64,000 bases of DNA from Paramagnetospirillum kuznetsovii (lineage in GTDB: Bacteria; Pseudomonadota; Alphaproteobacteria; Rhodospirillales; Magnetospirillaceae): the NCBI RefSeq assembly GCF_003284725.1, contig NZ_PGTO01000001.1, positions 1 through 64,000 on the forward strand. The letters are read 5' to 3'. The position numbers and the translations under genes were made by a program. Under the pieces are notes generated by a model. That model saw only the letters and a list, made by a program, of their open reading frames with translations. It was not told the DNA's origin and searched no databases. This document shows, piece after piece, positions 36,743 to 44,300 of the stretch; the stretch's first letter is position 1, and each line of letters begins with the position of its first letter.

Positions 36743-37483
36743 ATGACAACGCGCATCCTTTCCCCCCTTACCCTGGTCAGTGGCGGCAGCCGTGGACTTG
36801 GACTGGGCATCTCGGAAGTTCTGCTCGGCCGGGGAGAATCGGTCGTGGCGTTCAGCCGCCGACCCAGCGAGGACACCGATCGCCTCGCCAAGCAATATGG
36901 TGGCAGATTCCACTTCCTTACCGGTGATTTGGCCGATGTCCCGGCCCTGCAAAAGCTGGTGAAGACGGTGGAGCGCGATATCGGCCCCATCACGGGGCTG
37001 GTAAACAATGCAGGGATGACCTTCGAGCAACTTCTGGTTCTGCAGCCGGAGGAGGCCATCCATCGGGTGCTCGACGTCAACCTGACCGGAACCCTGATGC
37101 TGACCCGCGAAGTGACCAAGCATATGATGGTCCGGCGTTTCGGACGGATCGTGACCATCTCGTCGGTGACCGGCATTCGCGGCTACAAGGGAACGGCGCC
37201 CTATTCGGCGGTTAAGGCCGGATTGCTGGGGATGACCCGGGCGCTGGCCCGTGAACTTGGCGGGCGCAACATCACCGTCAATGCCGTCTGCCCCGGCTAT
37301 ATGGAAACCGACATGGTCCACGACATGAACCCGAAGCAGTTGAAGCAGATCGTGCGCCGCACGCCGCTGGGCCGCCCCGGACAGGTCGAGGATGTGTCCG
37401 GCGTGGTCGCTTTCCTGCTTTCGGATGATGCCCGCTTCGTCAGCGGCCAGACCCTGACGGTGGACGGCGGATTGACCTGCTGA
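36743..37483 (+). CDS. Short-chain reductase, 3-oxoacyl-ACP reductase (FabG-like)
   Basis: A 246-residue classical SDR. It has the cofactor motif SGGSRGLGLG near the N-terminus, NNAG (about 91-94), the catalytic serine in TISSVTG, and YSAVK for Tyr/Lys, with VNAVCPGYMETDM after it. The closest named family is FabG, which reduces 3-oxoacyl-ACP to 3-hydroxyacyl-ACP with NADPH. The ACP and ligase that follow support an acyl substrate rather than a sugar. The ATG at 36743 is preferred over a TTG three codons earlier. Confidence 0.82.
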   Translation: MTTRILSPLTLVSGGSRGLGLGISEVLLGRGESVVAFSRRPSEDTDRLAKQYGGRFHFLTGDLADVPALQKLVKTVERDIGPITGLVNNAGMTFEQLLVLQPEEAIHRVLDVNLTGTLMLTREVTKHMMVRRFGRIVTISSVTGIRGYKGTAPYSAVKAGLLGMTRALARELGGRNITVNAVCPGYMETDMVHDMNPKQLKQIVRRTPLGRPGQVEDVSGVVAFLLSDDARFVSGQTLTVDGGLTC

Positions 37484-37499
37484 GCCGGAGGACGCCCCC

Positions 37500-38126
37500 T
37501 TGATCGTTACCCACCCCCAGTTCAGCTTCCGCGCCGGGCGGAACTATATCCACACCACCGATCTTTACGACCGGCTGGTGGAGCATGTGGAAGCGGCGGG
37601 ATTCGGAACCGTGACCGGCGCCTTGCGGCTGACCATCCGCAAGGTCATGCACAACGCGTTGGAGCTGCACATCCTCGGCCCCGCCGCCGGTTCCGAGGTG
37701 TCGAAACCCGCCGACGCCTCGGTCGACATGTCCGTGGTCACTGCCGACGGCAGCATCGTGCGGGCCTGGTACGTGGAAACCGACCGTCCGCTTACCGAGC
37801 GGGTGGCCTATGACGAGGCACCCATTCACGCCCTTTGCGCCCTGGACGGGCAATCGATCCGATTGGCCGGAGACAGCCGTCGCACCCCCATCGAAGTCAT
37901 CACCTCGCTGGCGGTGAAACTGCACAATACCCTGGCGCCGCCATCGGCCGGCGTGAAGTGGCTGGACAGCCGCCTGGACCTGATCCGGCCGCTCTGCGCC
38001 GCCGACGGACACGACGTTTCCGTCACCCTGCGCCACCGCGTCGGTACCAGCCTGACCCGCAGCGAAATTTCCACGCCGGCCGGTGTCATCGGCAACATCT
38101 TCTTTTCGCTGGGCAACCCCGGCTAA
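37500..38126 (+). CDS. Hypothetical protein of the acyl module
   Basis: An unrecognised 208-residue protein translated from TTG, with GGAGG ideally placed 8 bases upstream (37487-37491). No signal peptide or transmembrane segment is apparent. The pattern of short beta strands (LTIRKVMHNALELHILG, ASVDMSVVTADGSIVRAWYVE, DVSVTLRHRVGTSLTRSEI) suggests a mostly beta fold; a hot-dog-type dehydratase or thioesterase is imaginable but no motif proves it. It lies between a ketoreductase and an acyl carrier protein, which makes an acyl-handling job likely. Confidence 0.65.
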   Translation: MIVTHPQFSFRAGRNYIHTTDLYDRLVEHVEAAGFGTVTGALRLTIRKVMHNALELHILGPAAGSEVSKPADASVDMSVVTADGSIVRAWYVETDRPLTERVAYDEAPIHALCALDGQSIRLAGDSRRTPIEVITSLAVKLHNTLAPPSAGVKWLDSRLDLIRPLCAADGHDVSVTLRHRVGTSLTRSEISTPAGVIGNIFFSLGNPG

Positions 38127-38158
38127 TCATCCGCAACCAGGAACGAAGGATCAATTCC

Positions 38159-38401
38159 ATGAGCCAAGCAATCCGCGATCAGGTCGTTCAGATCGTCAAG
38201 GACGTCTGCCATCCCACCGAGCCGGATCTGACCGATCACAGCCGCTCGCTGCTGGAATGCGGGCTCGATTCCCTGGATTTCGCCAGCGTCCTGATGGGCG
38301 TCGAGGAGAAGTTCAACGTCGAACTGCCTCCCCAAGATCAATTGCATACCGCCGCATCGGTGGATGCCCTCGTCGTCATGTTGGAAAAAGTGACGGCCTG
38401 A
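38159..38401 (+). CDS. Acyl carrier protein
   Basis: An 80-residue acyl carrier protein. The phosphopantetheine serine is in CGLDSLDF, the family DSL motif, followed by the acidic helix II (VLMGVEEKFNVELPP). GAAGGA lies 9 bases before the ATG. It is not the housekeeping AcpP, which sits with fabD/fabG/fabF; this one is a specialised carrier inside the glycan locus, flanked by an unknown protein and an acyl ligase. Its loading requires a phosphopantetheinyl transferase from elsewhere. Confidence 0.92.
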   Translation: MSQAIRDQVVQIVKDVCHPTEPDLTDHSRSLLECGLDSLDFASVLMGVEEKFNVELPPQDQLHTAASVDALVVMLEKVTA

Positions 38402-38428
38402 CCCGGGCGGCTCCCAAGGAGTACTCCA

Positions 38429-39793
38429 ATGCAGGCGATCACTCAGATCCTGGACCGGATGGACGGATTCGGATCCGCCCCGGCACTTTATTGGCGGGGC
38501 CGGACCCACGGCTATGACGCGTTCCTGGACCTGATCGCCCAATGGGAAGCCCGGCTGGCGGATTTGGGAATCGGACCCGGCAGCGTCTGCGCCTTCTGCG
38601 GCGATTACTCCCCCAACGTAATCGCGCTGGTCTTCGCCCTGATGAAGGCGCGCGCCGTCCTGGTCCCGCTCACTCCGGCCATCGAGCCCGAGATCCCACG
38701 CTTCCTCGATATCTCGGGCGCCGAGCACTTGCTGCGCTTCGATGAGAACGATTCGTGGAACCATGGCAGGCTGACCCCGTCGGCGCGTCCCGCGCTGTTC
38801 TCCCGCCTTGACGAAAGCGGAACGCCCGGCCTCGTGGTCTTCACCTCGGGCTCCACCGGTATTCCCAAGGGAATCCTGCACGACTGCGACCGGGTTATGC
38901 GCAAATTCGTCCAGCCCCGCGCCGGCTGGAGCACCGTCCTGTTCCTGCTGATGGATCATTTCGGCGGCTTCAACACCCTGCTGGGCACCTTTGCCTATGG
39001 CGGAGTCGGCGTGTGCCCGGAATCCCGCTCGCCCCAGGCGGTCTGCGCCGCCATCGCGGCGGCCCGCGCCACCTTGCTGCCGACGACGCCCACCTTCCTC
39101 AATCTGCTGTCGGCGTCGCGGGCCTATGTGGGCCACGACCTGTCCTCGCTGAAGTTGATCACCTACGGCACCGAAATGATGGCCGAGGCAACCTTGCAGG
39201 CGGTGCGCGTGATGTTTCCCCAGGCCGAACTCAAGCAGACCTACGGCCTGTCCGAATCGGGCGTGCTGCGCTCGAAATCCGACGCCAACGACAGTCTGTG
39301 GGTGAAGATCGGCGGCCCCGGCTTCGAAACCAAAGTGGTCGACGACATTCTGTGGGTGCGCTCGGAAGCCAACATGCTGGGCTATCTCAACGTGGAAAGC
39401 CCGTTCGACGCGGAAGGCTGGTACTGCACCGGCGACCATGTGGAAGTCAAAGGCGAATATCTGCGCTTCCTCGGTCGCAAGTCCGAGATCATCAGCGTCG
39501 GCGGCCAGAAGGTGTTCCCATCGGAGGTGGAATCCGTCCTGCTCGAAGCGGAGAACGTGGTGGAAGCGGCGGTTTACGCCATCCCCCATCCGTTGCTGGG
39601 CAAGGCGGTCGCCGCCCGAATCACCCTGAACACGCCCGAGGATCCCGACGCGTTGTTCCGGCGCTTGCGCGACCACTGCAAGGCCCGGCTGCAAAAGTAC
39701 AAGGTTCCCATGCGCGTCCAGATCGTCGAGGCCGACGCGCAGTTGTCGCAGCGCTTCAAGAAGACCCGTCCGCTGGACGGCGAGTCCTCGTGA
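38429..39793 (+). CDS. AMP-dependent acyl-CoA/acyl-ACP ligase
   Basis: An adenylate-forming enzyme of 454 residues, short for the family. The P-loop signature FTSGSTGIPKG is near 137. QTYGLSESG and the motif GWYCTGDHVEVKGEYLRFLGRKSEII follow, with GGQKVFPSEVE. The last catalytic lysine is expected near the C-terminus (RFKKTRPLDG). AAGGAG lies 8 bases before the ATG. Directly after an ACP gene, it most likely activates a free carboxylic acid and loads it on that ACP. Its stop overlaps the next start (GTGA). Confidence 0.85.
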   Translation: MQAITQILDRMDGFGSAPALYWRGRTHGYDAFLDLIAQWEARLADLGIGPGSVCAFCGDYSPNVIALVFALMKARAVLVPLTPAIEPEIPRFLDISGAEHLLRFDENDSWNHGRLTPSARPALFSRLDESGTPGLVVFTSGSTGIPKGILHDCDRVMRKFVQPRAGWSTVLFLLMDHFGGFNTLLGTFAYGGVGVCPESRSPQAVCAAIAAARATLLPTTPTFLNLLSASRAYVGHDLSSLKLITYGTEMMAEATLQAVRVMFPQAELKQTYGLSESGVLRSKSDANDSLWVKIGGPGFETKVVDDILWVRSEANMLGYLNVESPFDAEGWYCTGDHVEVKGEYLRFLGRKSEIISVGGQKVFPSEVESVLLEAENVVEAAVYAIPHPLLGKAVAARITLNTPEDPDALFRRLRDHCKARLQKYKVPMRVQIVEADAQLSQRFKKTRPLDGESS

Positions 39794-40980
39794 TCCTGAG
39801 CCGAATCGCCATCGTCGTCGCCAATCCGTTCGGGCCGCGTGACTATGATCGCACCGGCGTCGCGACCATGACGGCGCAGGGCATCGCCGTCACCGTGTTC
39901 GACACCACCCGCATCTGCCACCCCCGGGTCGACCCCGGCACGCCGTGGACGCCGCCGGACGACACTGCGGTGCATCGGCTGAGCGATTCCGACGATCTCT
40001 CCCGTCTGGCCCCCGATCTGGCCCGTTGCGATCTGGTGGTGATGCTGGCCACCAGCGGGCTGGTGACGCCCGCCAATCTACCGGTCCTGCGTTGGGTGAC
40101 CCGGCTGGGCCTGCCCTATCTGCTGGTCTCGGCCAGCGCCATGCCCGACGTCAACAACAGAGCCGGCGAATCGGGATCGCGGTCCAAGCGTCTGCTCAAC
40201 ATGGTCCAGCGCCTGCCCCGCCTGTCGCTGCGGGCGTCGTTGACGGCACGGCTTCCGTTAAGCCTGCTCGGCGTCGCTCCGGCGGCCTGGGTTGTCTATG
40301 GCGGGCTGTCCAGCCGTCGGCCGCAGCGACTGATCATGCCGACAACCCGCGAGATATGGGCCCACGCGCCCGACTACGAATCCTATCTGGCCCAGCGCGG
40401 CGAGGTGATCGAAAGCACCGACACGGCGGTCTTTCTCGACCAGTATCTTCCCTTTCATCAGGATTGGACCCTGGTTCCCGGATTCAAGGGAATCGATCCC
40501 GACAACTATTTCGGCGGCTTGCGGTTGCTGTTCGACCGCGTCGAGGCCGAATTGGGCCTAAAGGTGGTCATCGCCGCCCATCCCAGGGCCGATTATACCG
40601 GGCGCGAACACCTGTTCGGCTCCGGTCGGCGGATCGTGAGCGGGCGCAGTTCGGACCTGGTCCGGGCATCGCGGCTGGTGATCAACTCCACCAGCATGGC
40701 CATGAGTCTGGCCGTGCTGTATCGCAAGCCGCTGATCATCTACTCCACCCATGATCACTATCCGCTGCCGGTGGTCTGGCGCTATATCGATCCCATCTGC
40801 GCTCAATTGGGCCGACGGCTGATTTTCCTTGAGGACGCCGCCACCGCCGACCTGTCCGACGCCCAGGGCTTCGACGGCGCGCGCTATGACGGCTACGTGG
40901 AAAAGTACATCAAGAGGCCGGGCAGCGAGGAGCGGCCGTTCTGGGACATCGTGCTCGACACGGTGAGGGCCGCGGCCTGA
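39790..40980 (+). CDS. Hypothetical glycosyltransferase-like protein
   Basis: A 396-residue protein, unrecognised, with a GT-B look. The N-terminal Rossmann-like start is RIAIVVANPFG, with VVMLATSG and TRLGLPYLLVSASAMPDVN. The C-terminal half has VVIAAHPRADY, then RASRLVINSTSMAMSLAVLYRKPLIIYST, the pattern by which CDP-glycerol- and sialyl-type transferases bind a sugar or polyol nucleotide. It starts with a GTG that overlaps the ligase stop, so it is coupled to the acyl module. The gap that follows carries a promoter for the next operon. Confidence 0.6.
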   Translation: MILSRIAIVVANPFGPRDYDRTGVATMTAQGIAVTVFDTTRICHPRVDPGTPWTPPDDTAVHRLSDSDDLSRLAPDLARCDLVVMLATSGLVTPANLPVLRWVTRLGLPYLLVSASAMPDVNNRAGESGSRSKRLLNMVQRLPRLSLRASLTARLPLSLLGVAPAAWVVYGGLSSRRPQRLIMPTTREIWAHAPDYESYLAQRGEVIESTDTAVFLDQYLPFHQDWTLVPGFKGIDPDNYFGGLRLLFDRVEAELGLKVVIAAHPRADYTGREHLFGSGRRIVSGRSSDLVRASRLVINSTSMAMSLAVLYRKPLIIYSTHDHYPLPVVWRYIDPICAQLGRRLIFLEDAATADLSDAQGFDGARYDGYVEKYIKRPGSEERPFWDIVLDTVRAAA

Positions 40981-40995
40981 CCGCCAACCGCAAGC

Positions 40996-41025
40996 TTGAC
41001 CCCTCTCTGGACCTCGCTGTATAGC
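40996..41025 (+). promoter_or_regulatory. Sigma-70-type promoter before the rfbH-like gene
   Basis: TTGACC (40996-41001) and TATAGC (41020-41025) are separated by 18 bp, good matches to the consensus. Transcription would start near 41032. This places a new transcription unit in the cluster and supports the downstream TTG start at 41073. Confidence 0.6.
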
Positions 41026-41072
41026 TCGACGGCCCGTTATTGCCATTCTCTCAGTACAGCAAAGGCTTGACC

Positions 41073-42392
41073 TTGGACGCCAGGACGGAAGCACGGAAGC
41101 ACATCCTCGACCTTGTGCGCGATTACACCGACGCCGCCCCGGCTGCTCCGTTCGTTCCCGGCAAGACATTCATTCCGGCCAGCGGAAAGATCGTCGACGG
41201 CGAGGATTGCGCCTTGATGGTCGATGCCTGCCTGGATATGTGGCTGACGACCGGGCGTTTCGCCGAGCGGTTCGAGGCCGATCTGGCCAAGAGATTCCAC
41301 CTTAAGCATGCCATGCTCACGGTGTCCGGCTCCGCCGCCAATCTGCTGGCGATAAGCGCGCTCACCAGCCCGAAGCTTCATGGCGGATTGCGGCCCGGTG
41401 ACGAAGTTCTGACGGTGGCGGCGTCGTTCCCGACCACGGTTGCCCCCATCATCCAGAACAACTGCGTTCCCGTGTTCGTGGATGTGGACCTCGCCACCGC
41501 CAATGTCATGACCGACCGCCTGGAAGCGGCCGTCGGGCCGAGGACCAAGGCCATCATGATCGCTCATACCCTGGGCAATCCCTTCGATCTGACGGCGGTA
41601 TCGGATTTGGCCAAGCGACATGGCCTGTTCCTGGTGGAAGATTGCTGCGATGCGCTCGGAGCAATGTTCAAGGGCAAGCCGGTGGGCTCGTTCGGCGACT
41701 TCGCCACCTTGTCGTTCTACCCCGCCCATCACATCACCACCGGCGAGGGCGGTGCCGTGATGACCAACCGCAAGAGCCTCGCCAAGCTGGCGGAATCCTT
41801 CCGCGACTGGGGCCGAGACTGCTGGTGCAAGCCCGCCTGCGACGATACCTGCGGCAAACGCTTCGATCAGCAAATGGGCGATCTGCCACGGGGCTACGAC
41901 CACAAATACACCTATTCCCATATCGGCTATAATATGAAGATGACCGATATGCAGGCGGCAATCGGCGCCTCTCAGTTGAGCAAGGTCGATGGGTTCATCG
42001 CCCGGCGGCGCGAAAACTGGAAAGCCATGCGCGATGCCATGGTGGCGGCCGGATTGGAGGAGTGGTTCATCCTGCCCGAGGCAACCCCCGGCTCGGATCC
42101 GTCTTGGTTCGGCTTCCTGATGACCGTGCGTGATGCCGACCGGCTGAATCGCCTTCCCCTGGTGCGCCGCATGGAGGAAAAGCGAATCGGCACCCGCCAG
42201 CTGTTTGGCGGCAATCTGCTGCGCCAGCCCGCATTCCGGGATATCCAGCACCGAGTGGTCGGCGACCTCGCCAATACCGACAAGATCATGTGCGACAGCT
42301 TCTGGGTCGGTATCTGGCCCGGGATCGATCAGGCTCGGATCGACTATATGGTCGAAACCCTGGCGACCAGCGTCAAGGACGTCGCCAGGTGA
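41073..42392 (+). CDS. rfbH: CDP-4-keto-6-deoxyglucose-3-dehydratase (RfbH/E1)
   Basis: Removes the C3 hydroxyl of CDP-4-keto-6-deoxyglucose on the way to 3,6-dideoxyhexoses; 439 residues. It belongs to the DegT/AHBA fold, but the PLP lysine is replaced by His: SFYPAHHITTGEGG near 220, diagnostic for E1. The [2Fe-2S] cysteines are in CWCKPACDDTCGKR. E1 needs an E3 reductase (RfbI), and the CDP-glucose and 4,6-dehydratase genes rfbF and rfbG, none of which I see here. The ATG-less start is uncertain: TTG at 41073 follows AAAGG by 7 bases. A TTG at 41040 is possible but lies almost on the predicted transcription start. Confidence 0.85.
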   Translation: MDARTEARKHILDLVRDYTDAAPAAPFVPGKTFIPASGKIVDGEDCALMVDACLDMWLTTGRFAERFEADLAKRFHLKHAMLTVSGSAANLLAISALTSPKLHGGLRPGDEVLTVAASFPTTVAPIIQNNCVPVFVDVDLATANVMTDRLEAAVGPRTKAIMIAHTLGNPFDLTAVSDLAKRHGLFLVEDCCDALGAMFKGKPVGSFGDFATLSFYPAHHITTGEGGAVMTNRKSLAKLAESFRDWGRDCWCKPACDDTCGKRFDQQMGDLPRGYDHKYTYSHIGYNMKMTDMQAAIGASQLSKVDGFIARRRENWKAMRDAMVAAGLEEWFILPEATPGSDPSWFGFLMTVRDADRLNRLPLVRRMEEKRIGTRQLFGGNLLRQPAFRDIQHRVVGDLANTDKIMCDSFWVGIWPGIDQARIDYMVETLATSVKDVAR

Positions 42393-42432
42393 GGAGCGAC
42401 GTTGCCGCCGTCGGTGGGACGCGGGCGGCGCC

Positions 42433-43293
42433 ATGACCCAGAGCGTTCTGGTCACCGGAGGCACCGGCTATATCGGCTATTGTCTTGTCCGCAGACTGGG
42501 CGAGCTTTTCCAAGACGTTCATGTTCTGACGAGGGGCGGCGACGCCGAAAGGCTGAACGCCTTGCCCCGCCGCCCGACGCTTCACCGCGCCCCCGCCGAT
42601 GGCGGAAAGTTGGCCGCATTGGTAACCAGCATCGCCCCCGGCCAAGTCTTCCATCTGGCGGCCCCTCCCGGCCGCGCTGGCCCAGCCATGATCGACGACT
42701 ACTTGCGCTATTCCCTCTACCTGATGGAGGGCGCCGCCGCGGTGTCGGGACTGCGCTTTGTCAATGTGGGCACGTGGTGGCAGATCGGCGATGACGGCCG
42801 CTACAAGCCGACCAATCTGTACGCCGCCGCCAAGCAGGCGGTTCACGACTTGCTGGTCCATTACGCCAGTCAGGGCATGTCGGCCTGCACCTGCGCGCCG
42901 TTCGATGTCTATGGCCCTGGCGACTGGCGCGGCCGCTTCGTGAGCGCCCTATGCCGTGCCTTCGAGACCAAGATGCCCGCCACCGAGGGGATTCAGTTGG
43001 TCAACCTGATTCATGTGGACGACGTGGTGAACGGCCTGCTTGCCGCCGCCGCCGCAGAAGAGGAAGGCTGCCCCCTCTATACCCTGGGCAGCGGGGAGCC
43101 GATGGTCAGCCTGCGCCAGGTGGCCGAACGGGTCGCCGCCCTTGCCGGTCGCCCCCCCCTGGTGGACTGGGGCAGCGTCGGTTATGGACCCGGCCAAGTG
43201 TTCCGACCCTGCCCGGCAGATCGGCCGCCCCCCGGCTGGACACCGGCCATATCACTGGACGACGGTTTACTGGATGTGCTCGCCCATGGCTGA
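42433..43293 (+). CDS. NAD-dependent epimerase/reductase, CDP-dideoxyhexose type
   Basis: A 286-residue extended SDR. VLVTGGTGYIGYCLV is the cofactor site, VNVGTWWQIG replaces the usual Ser/Thr block, and YAAAK holds the Tyr/Lys pair (in NLYAAAKQAVHD). NLIHVDDVVNGL and the C-terminal TPAISLDDGLLDVL are typical of this group. Standing directly after RfbH it may be the CDP-abequose/paratose/tyvelose synthase that reduces the 4-keto group; the sequence itself does not prove the product. The gene ends by overlapping the GT2 gene by 8 bp. Confidence 0.72.
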   Translation: MTQSVLVTGGTGYIGYCLVRRLGELFQDVHVLTRGGDAERLNALPRRPTLHRAPADGGKLAALVTSIAPGQVFHLAAPPGRAGPAMIDDYLRYSLYLMEGAAAVSGLRFVNVGTWWQIGDDGRYKPTNLYAAAKQAVHDLLVHYASQGMSACTCAPFDVYGPGDWRGRFVSALCRAFETKMPATEGIQLVNLIHVDDVVNGLLAAAAAEEEGCPLYTLGSGEPMVSLRQVAERVAALAGRPPLVDWGSVGYGPGQVFRPCPADRPPPGWTPAISLDDGLLDVLAHG

Positions 43294-44293
43294 CAAGACC
43301 CTGATATCCCTGGTGATCCCGGCCTATAACGAAGCCGACAACATCCGGCTGATGTATGAGACCCTGGTGCCGATCCTGGACTCGCTGGCGGACCGTTACG
43401 ATTTCGAGATGGTATTCACCGATAACCATTCGACGGATGACACATTTTTTCTGCTGCAGGCCTTGGCGCAACGTGACCCGCGCATCCGGGTTCTGAGATT
43501 CTCGCGTAATTTTGGCTATCAGCGCTCCATCCTGACGGGCTACCAATGGGCCAGGGGAGCGGCGGCCATCCAGTTGGATTGCGATCTCCAGGATCCGCCG
43601 ACCCTGATTCCCGAATTCATAGGGAAGTGGGAGGAGGGCTTCAAGGTGGTCTATGGCGTCCGCATCACCCGCCAGGAAGGGGCCGCCATTTCGCTGACCC
43701 GCAAGATCTTCTATCGGATCATCAGAACCCTATCGGAGGTGGATCTCCCCCTGGATGCGGGTGATTTCCGCCTCATCGACCGGTCCATCCTCGACATCTT
43801 GAAGAATTGCCGCCACGCCAATCCCTACCTGCGCGGAACCATCGCCAAGGCGGGTTTCAAGACCACCGGCATTCACTATGACCGGCTGGCACGCGCTGGC
43901 GGCGAAAGCAAATTCTCGCTTGCGGATTATTTCGCCATCGCCGTGGACGGCATCGTCAGCCAGTCGGTGGTTCCGCTGCGTCTGGCGACCTATGTGGGGC
44001 TGGCGGTGGCGGTCATCACCATGTTTGCGTCGATCGCCTATGTCATCGCACAATTCATCCACAGTGACACTTGGCCGCGCGGCTTTGCCACGCTGGCCAT
44101 CCTGATGTTGTTCTCCATCACCCTGAACGCCATCCAACTGGGTATTTTGGGCGAGTATGTGGCGCGTATTTATCGCAACTCCCAGGACGATCCCCTGACG
44201 ATCATCGAGCAAGCGGTTCCCACGGAATTTGCCGAGAGCGGCCCGGAGTGGCGCAAGACCTCACTTCCGGGGCAAAGCACCGACAGCAAGTGA
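43286..44293 (+). CDS. GT2 glycosyltransferase with two C-terminal TM helices
   Basis: A DPM1/GtrB/ArnC-type enzyme, 335 residues, that transfers a sugar from a nucleotide donor to undecaprenyl phosphate. The N-terminus LVIPAYNEADNI, the ENHST-like TDNHSTDDT and the metal-binding DCDLQDPP motif define the GT-A fold. Two hydrophobic segments (about 235-260 and 270-300) follow. The product feeds the next gene, a YfhO-like transferase, in the same direction. The ATG at 43286 overlaps the SDR 3' end. Confidence 0.85.
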   Translation: MADKTLISLVIPAYNEADNIRLMYETLVPILDSLADRYDFEMVFTDNHSTDDTFFLLQALAQRDPRIRVLRFSRNFGYQRSILTGYQWARGAAAIQLDCDLQDPPTLIPEFIGKWEEGFKVVYGVRITRQEGAAISLTRKIFYRIIRTLSEVDLPLDAGDFRLIDRSILDILKNCRHANPYLRGTIAKAGFKTTGIHYDRLARAGGESKFSLADYFAIAVDGIVSQSVVPLRLATYVGLAVAVITMFASIAYVIAQFIHSDTWPRGFATLAILMLFSITLNAIQLGILGEYVARIYRNSQDDPLTIIEQAVPTEFAESGPEWRKTSLPGQSTDSK

Positions 44294-44300
44294 GGCGCCC

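Noticed and set aside
41040..41072. A TTG at 41040 as the start of the RfbH-like protein
   Set aside because: It has no ribosome-binding site and lies only a few bases after the predicted transcription start; the TTG at 41073 has AAAGG at the right distance.
41073..42392. An ordinary PLP aminotransferase
   Set aside because: The Schiff-base lysine is replaced by His (PAHHITTGEGG), and an iron-sulfur cysteine cluster is present, which mark it as a 3-dehydratase.
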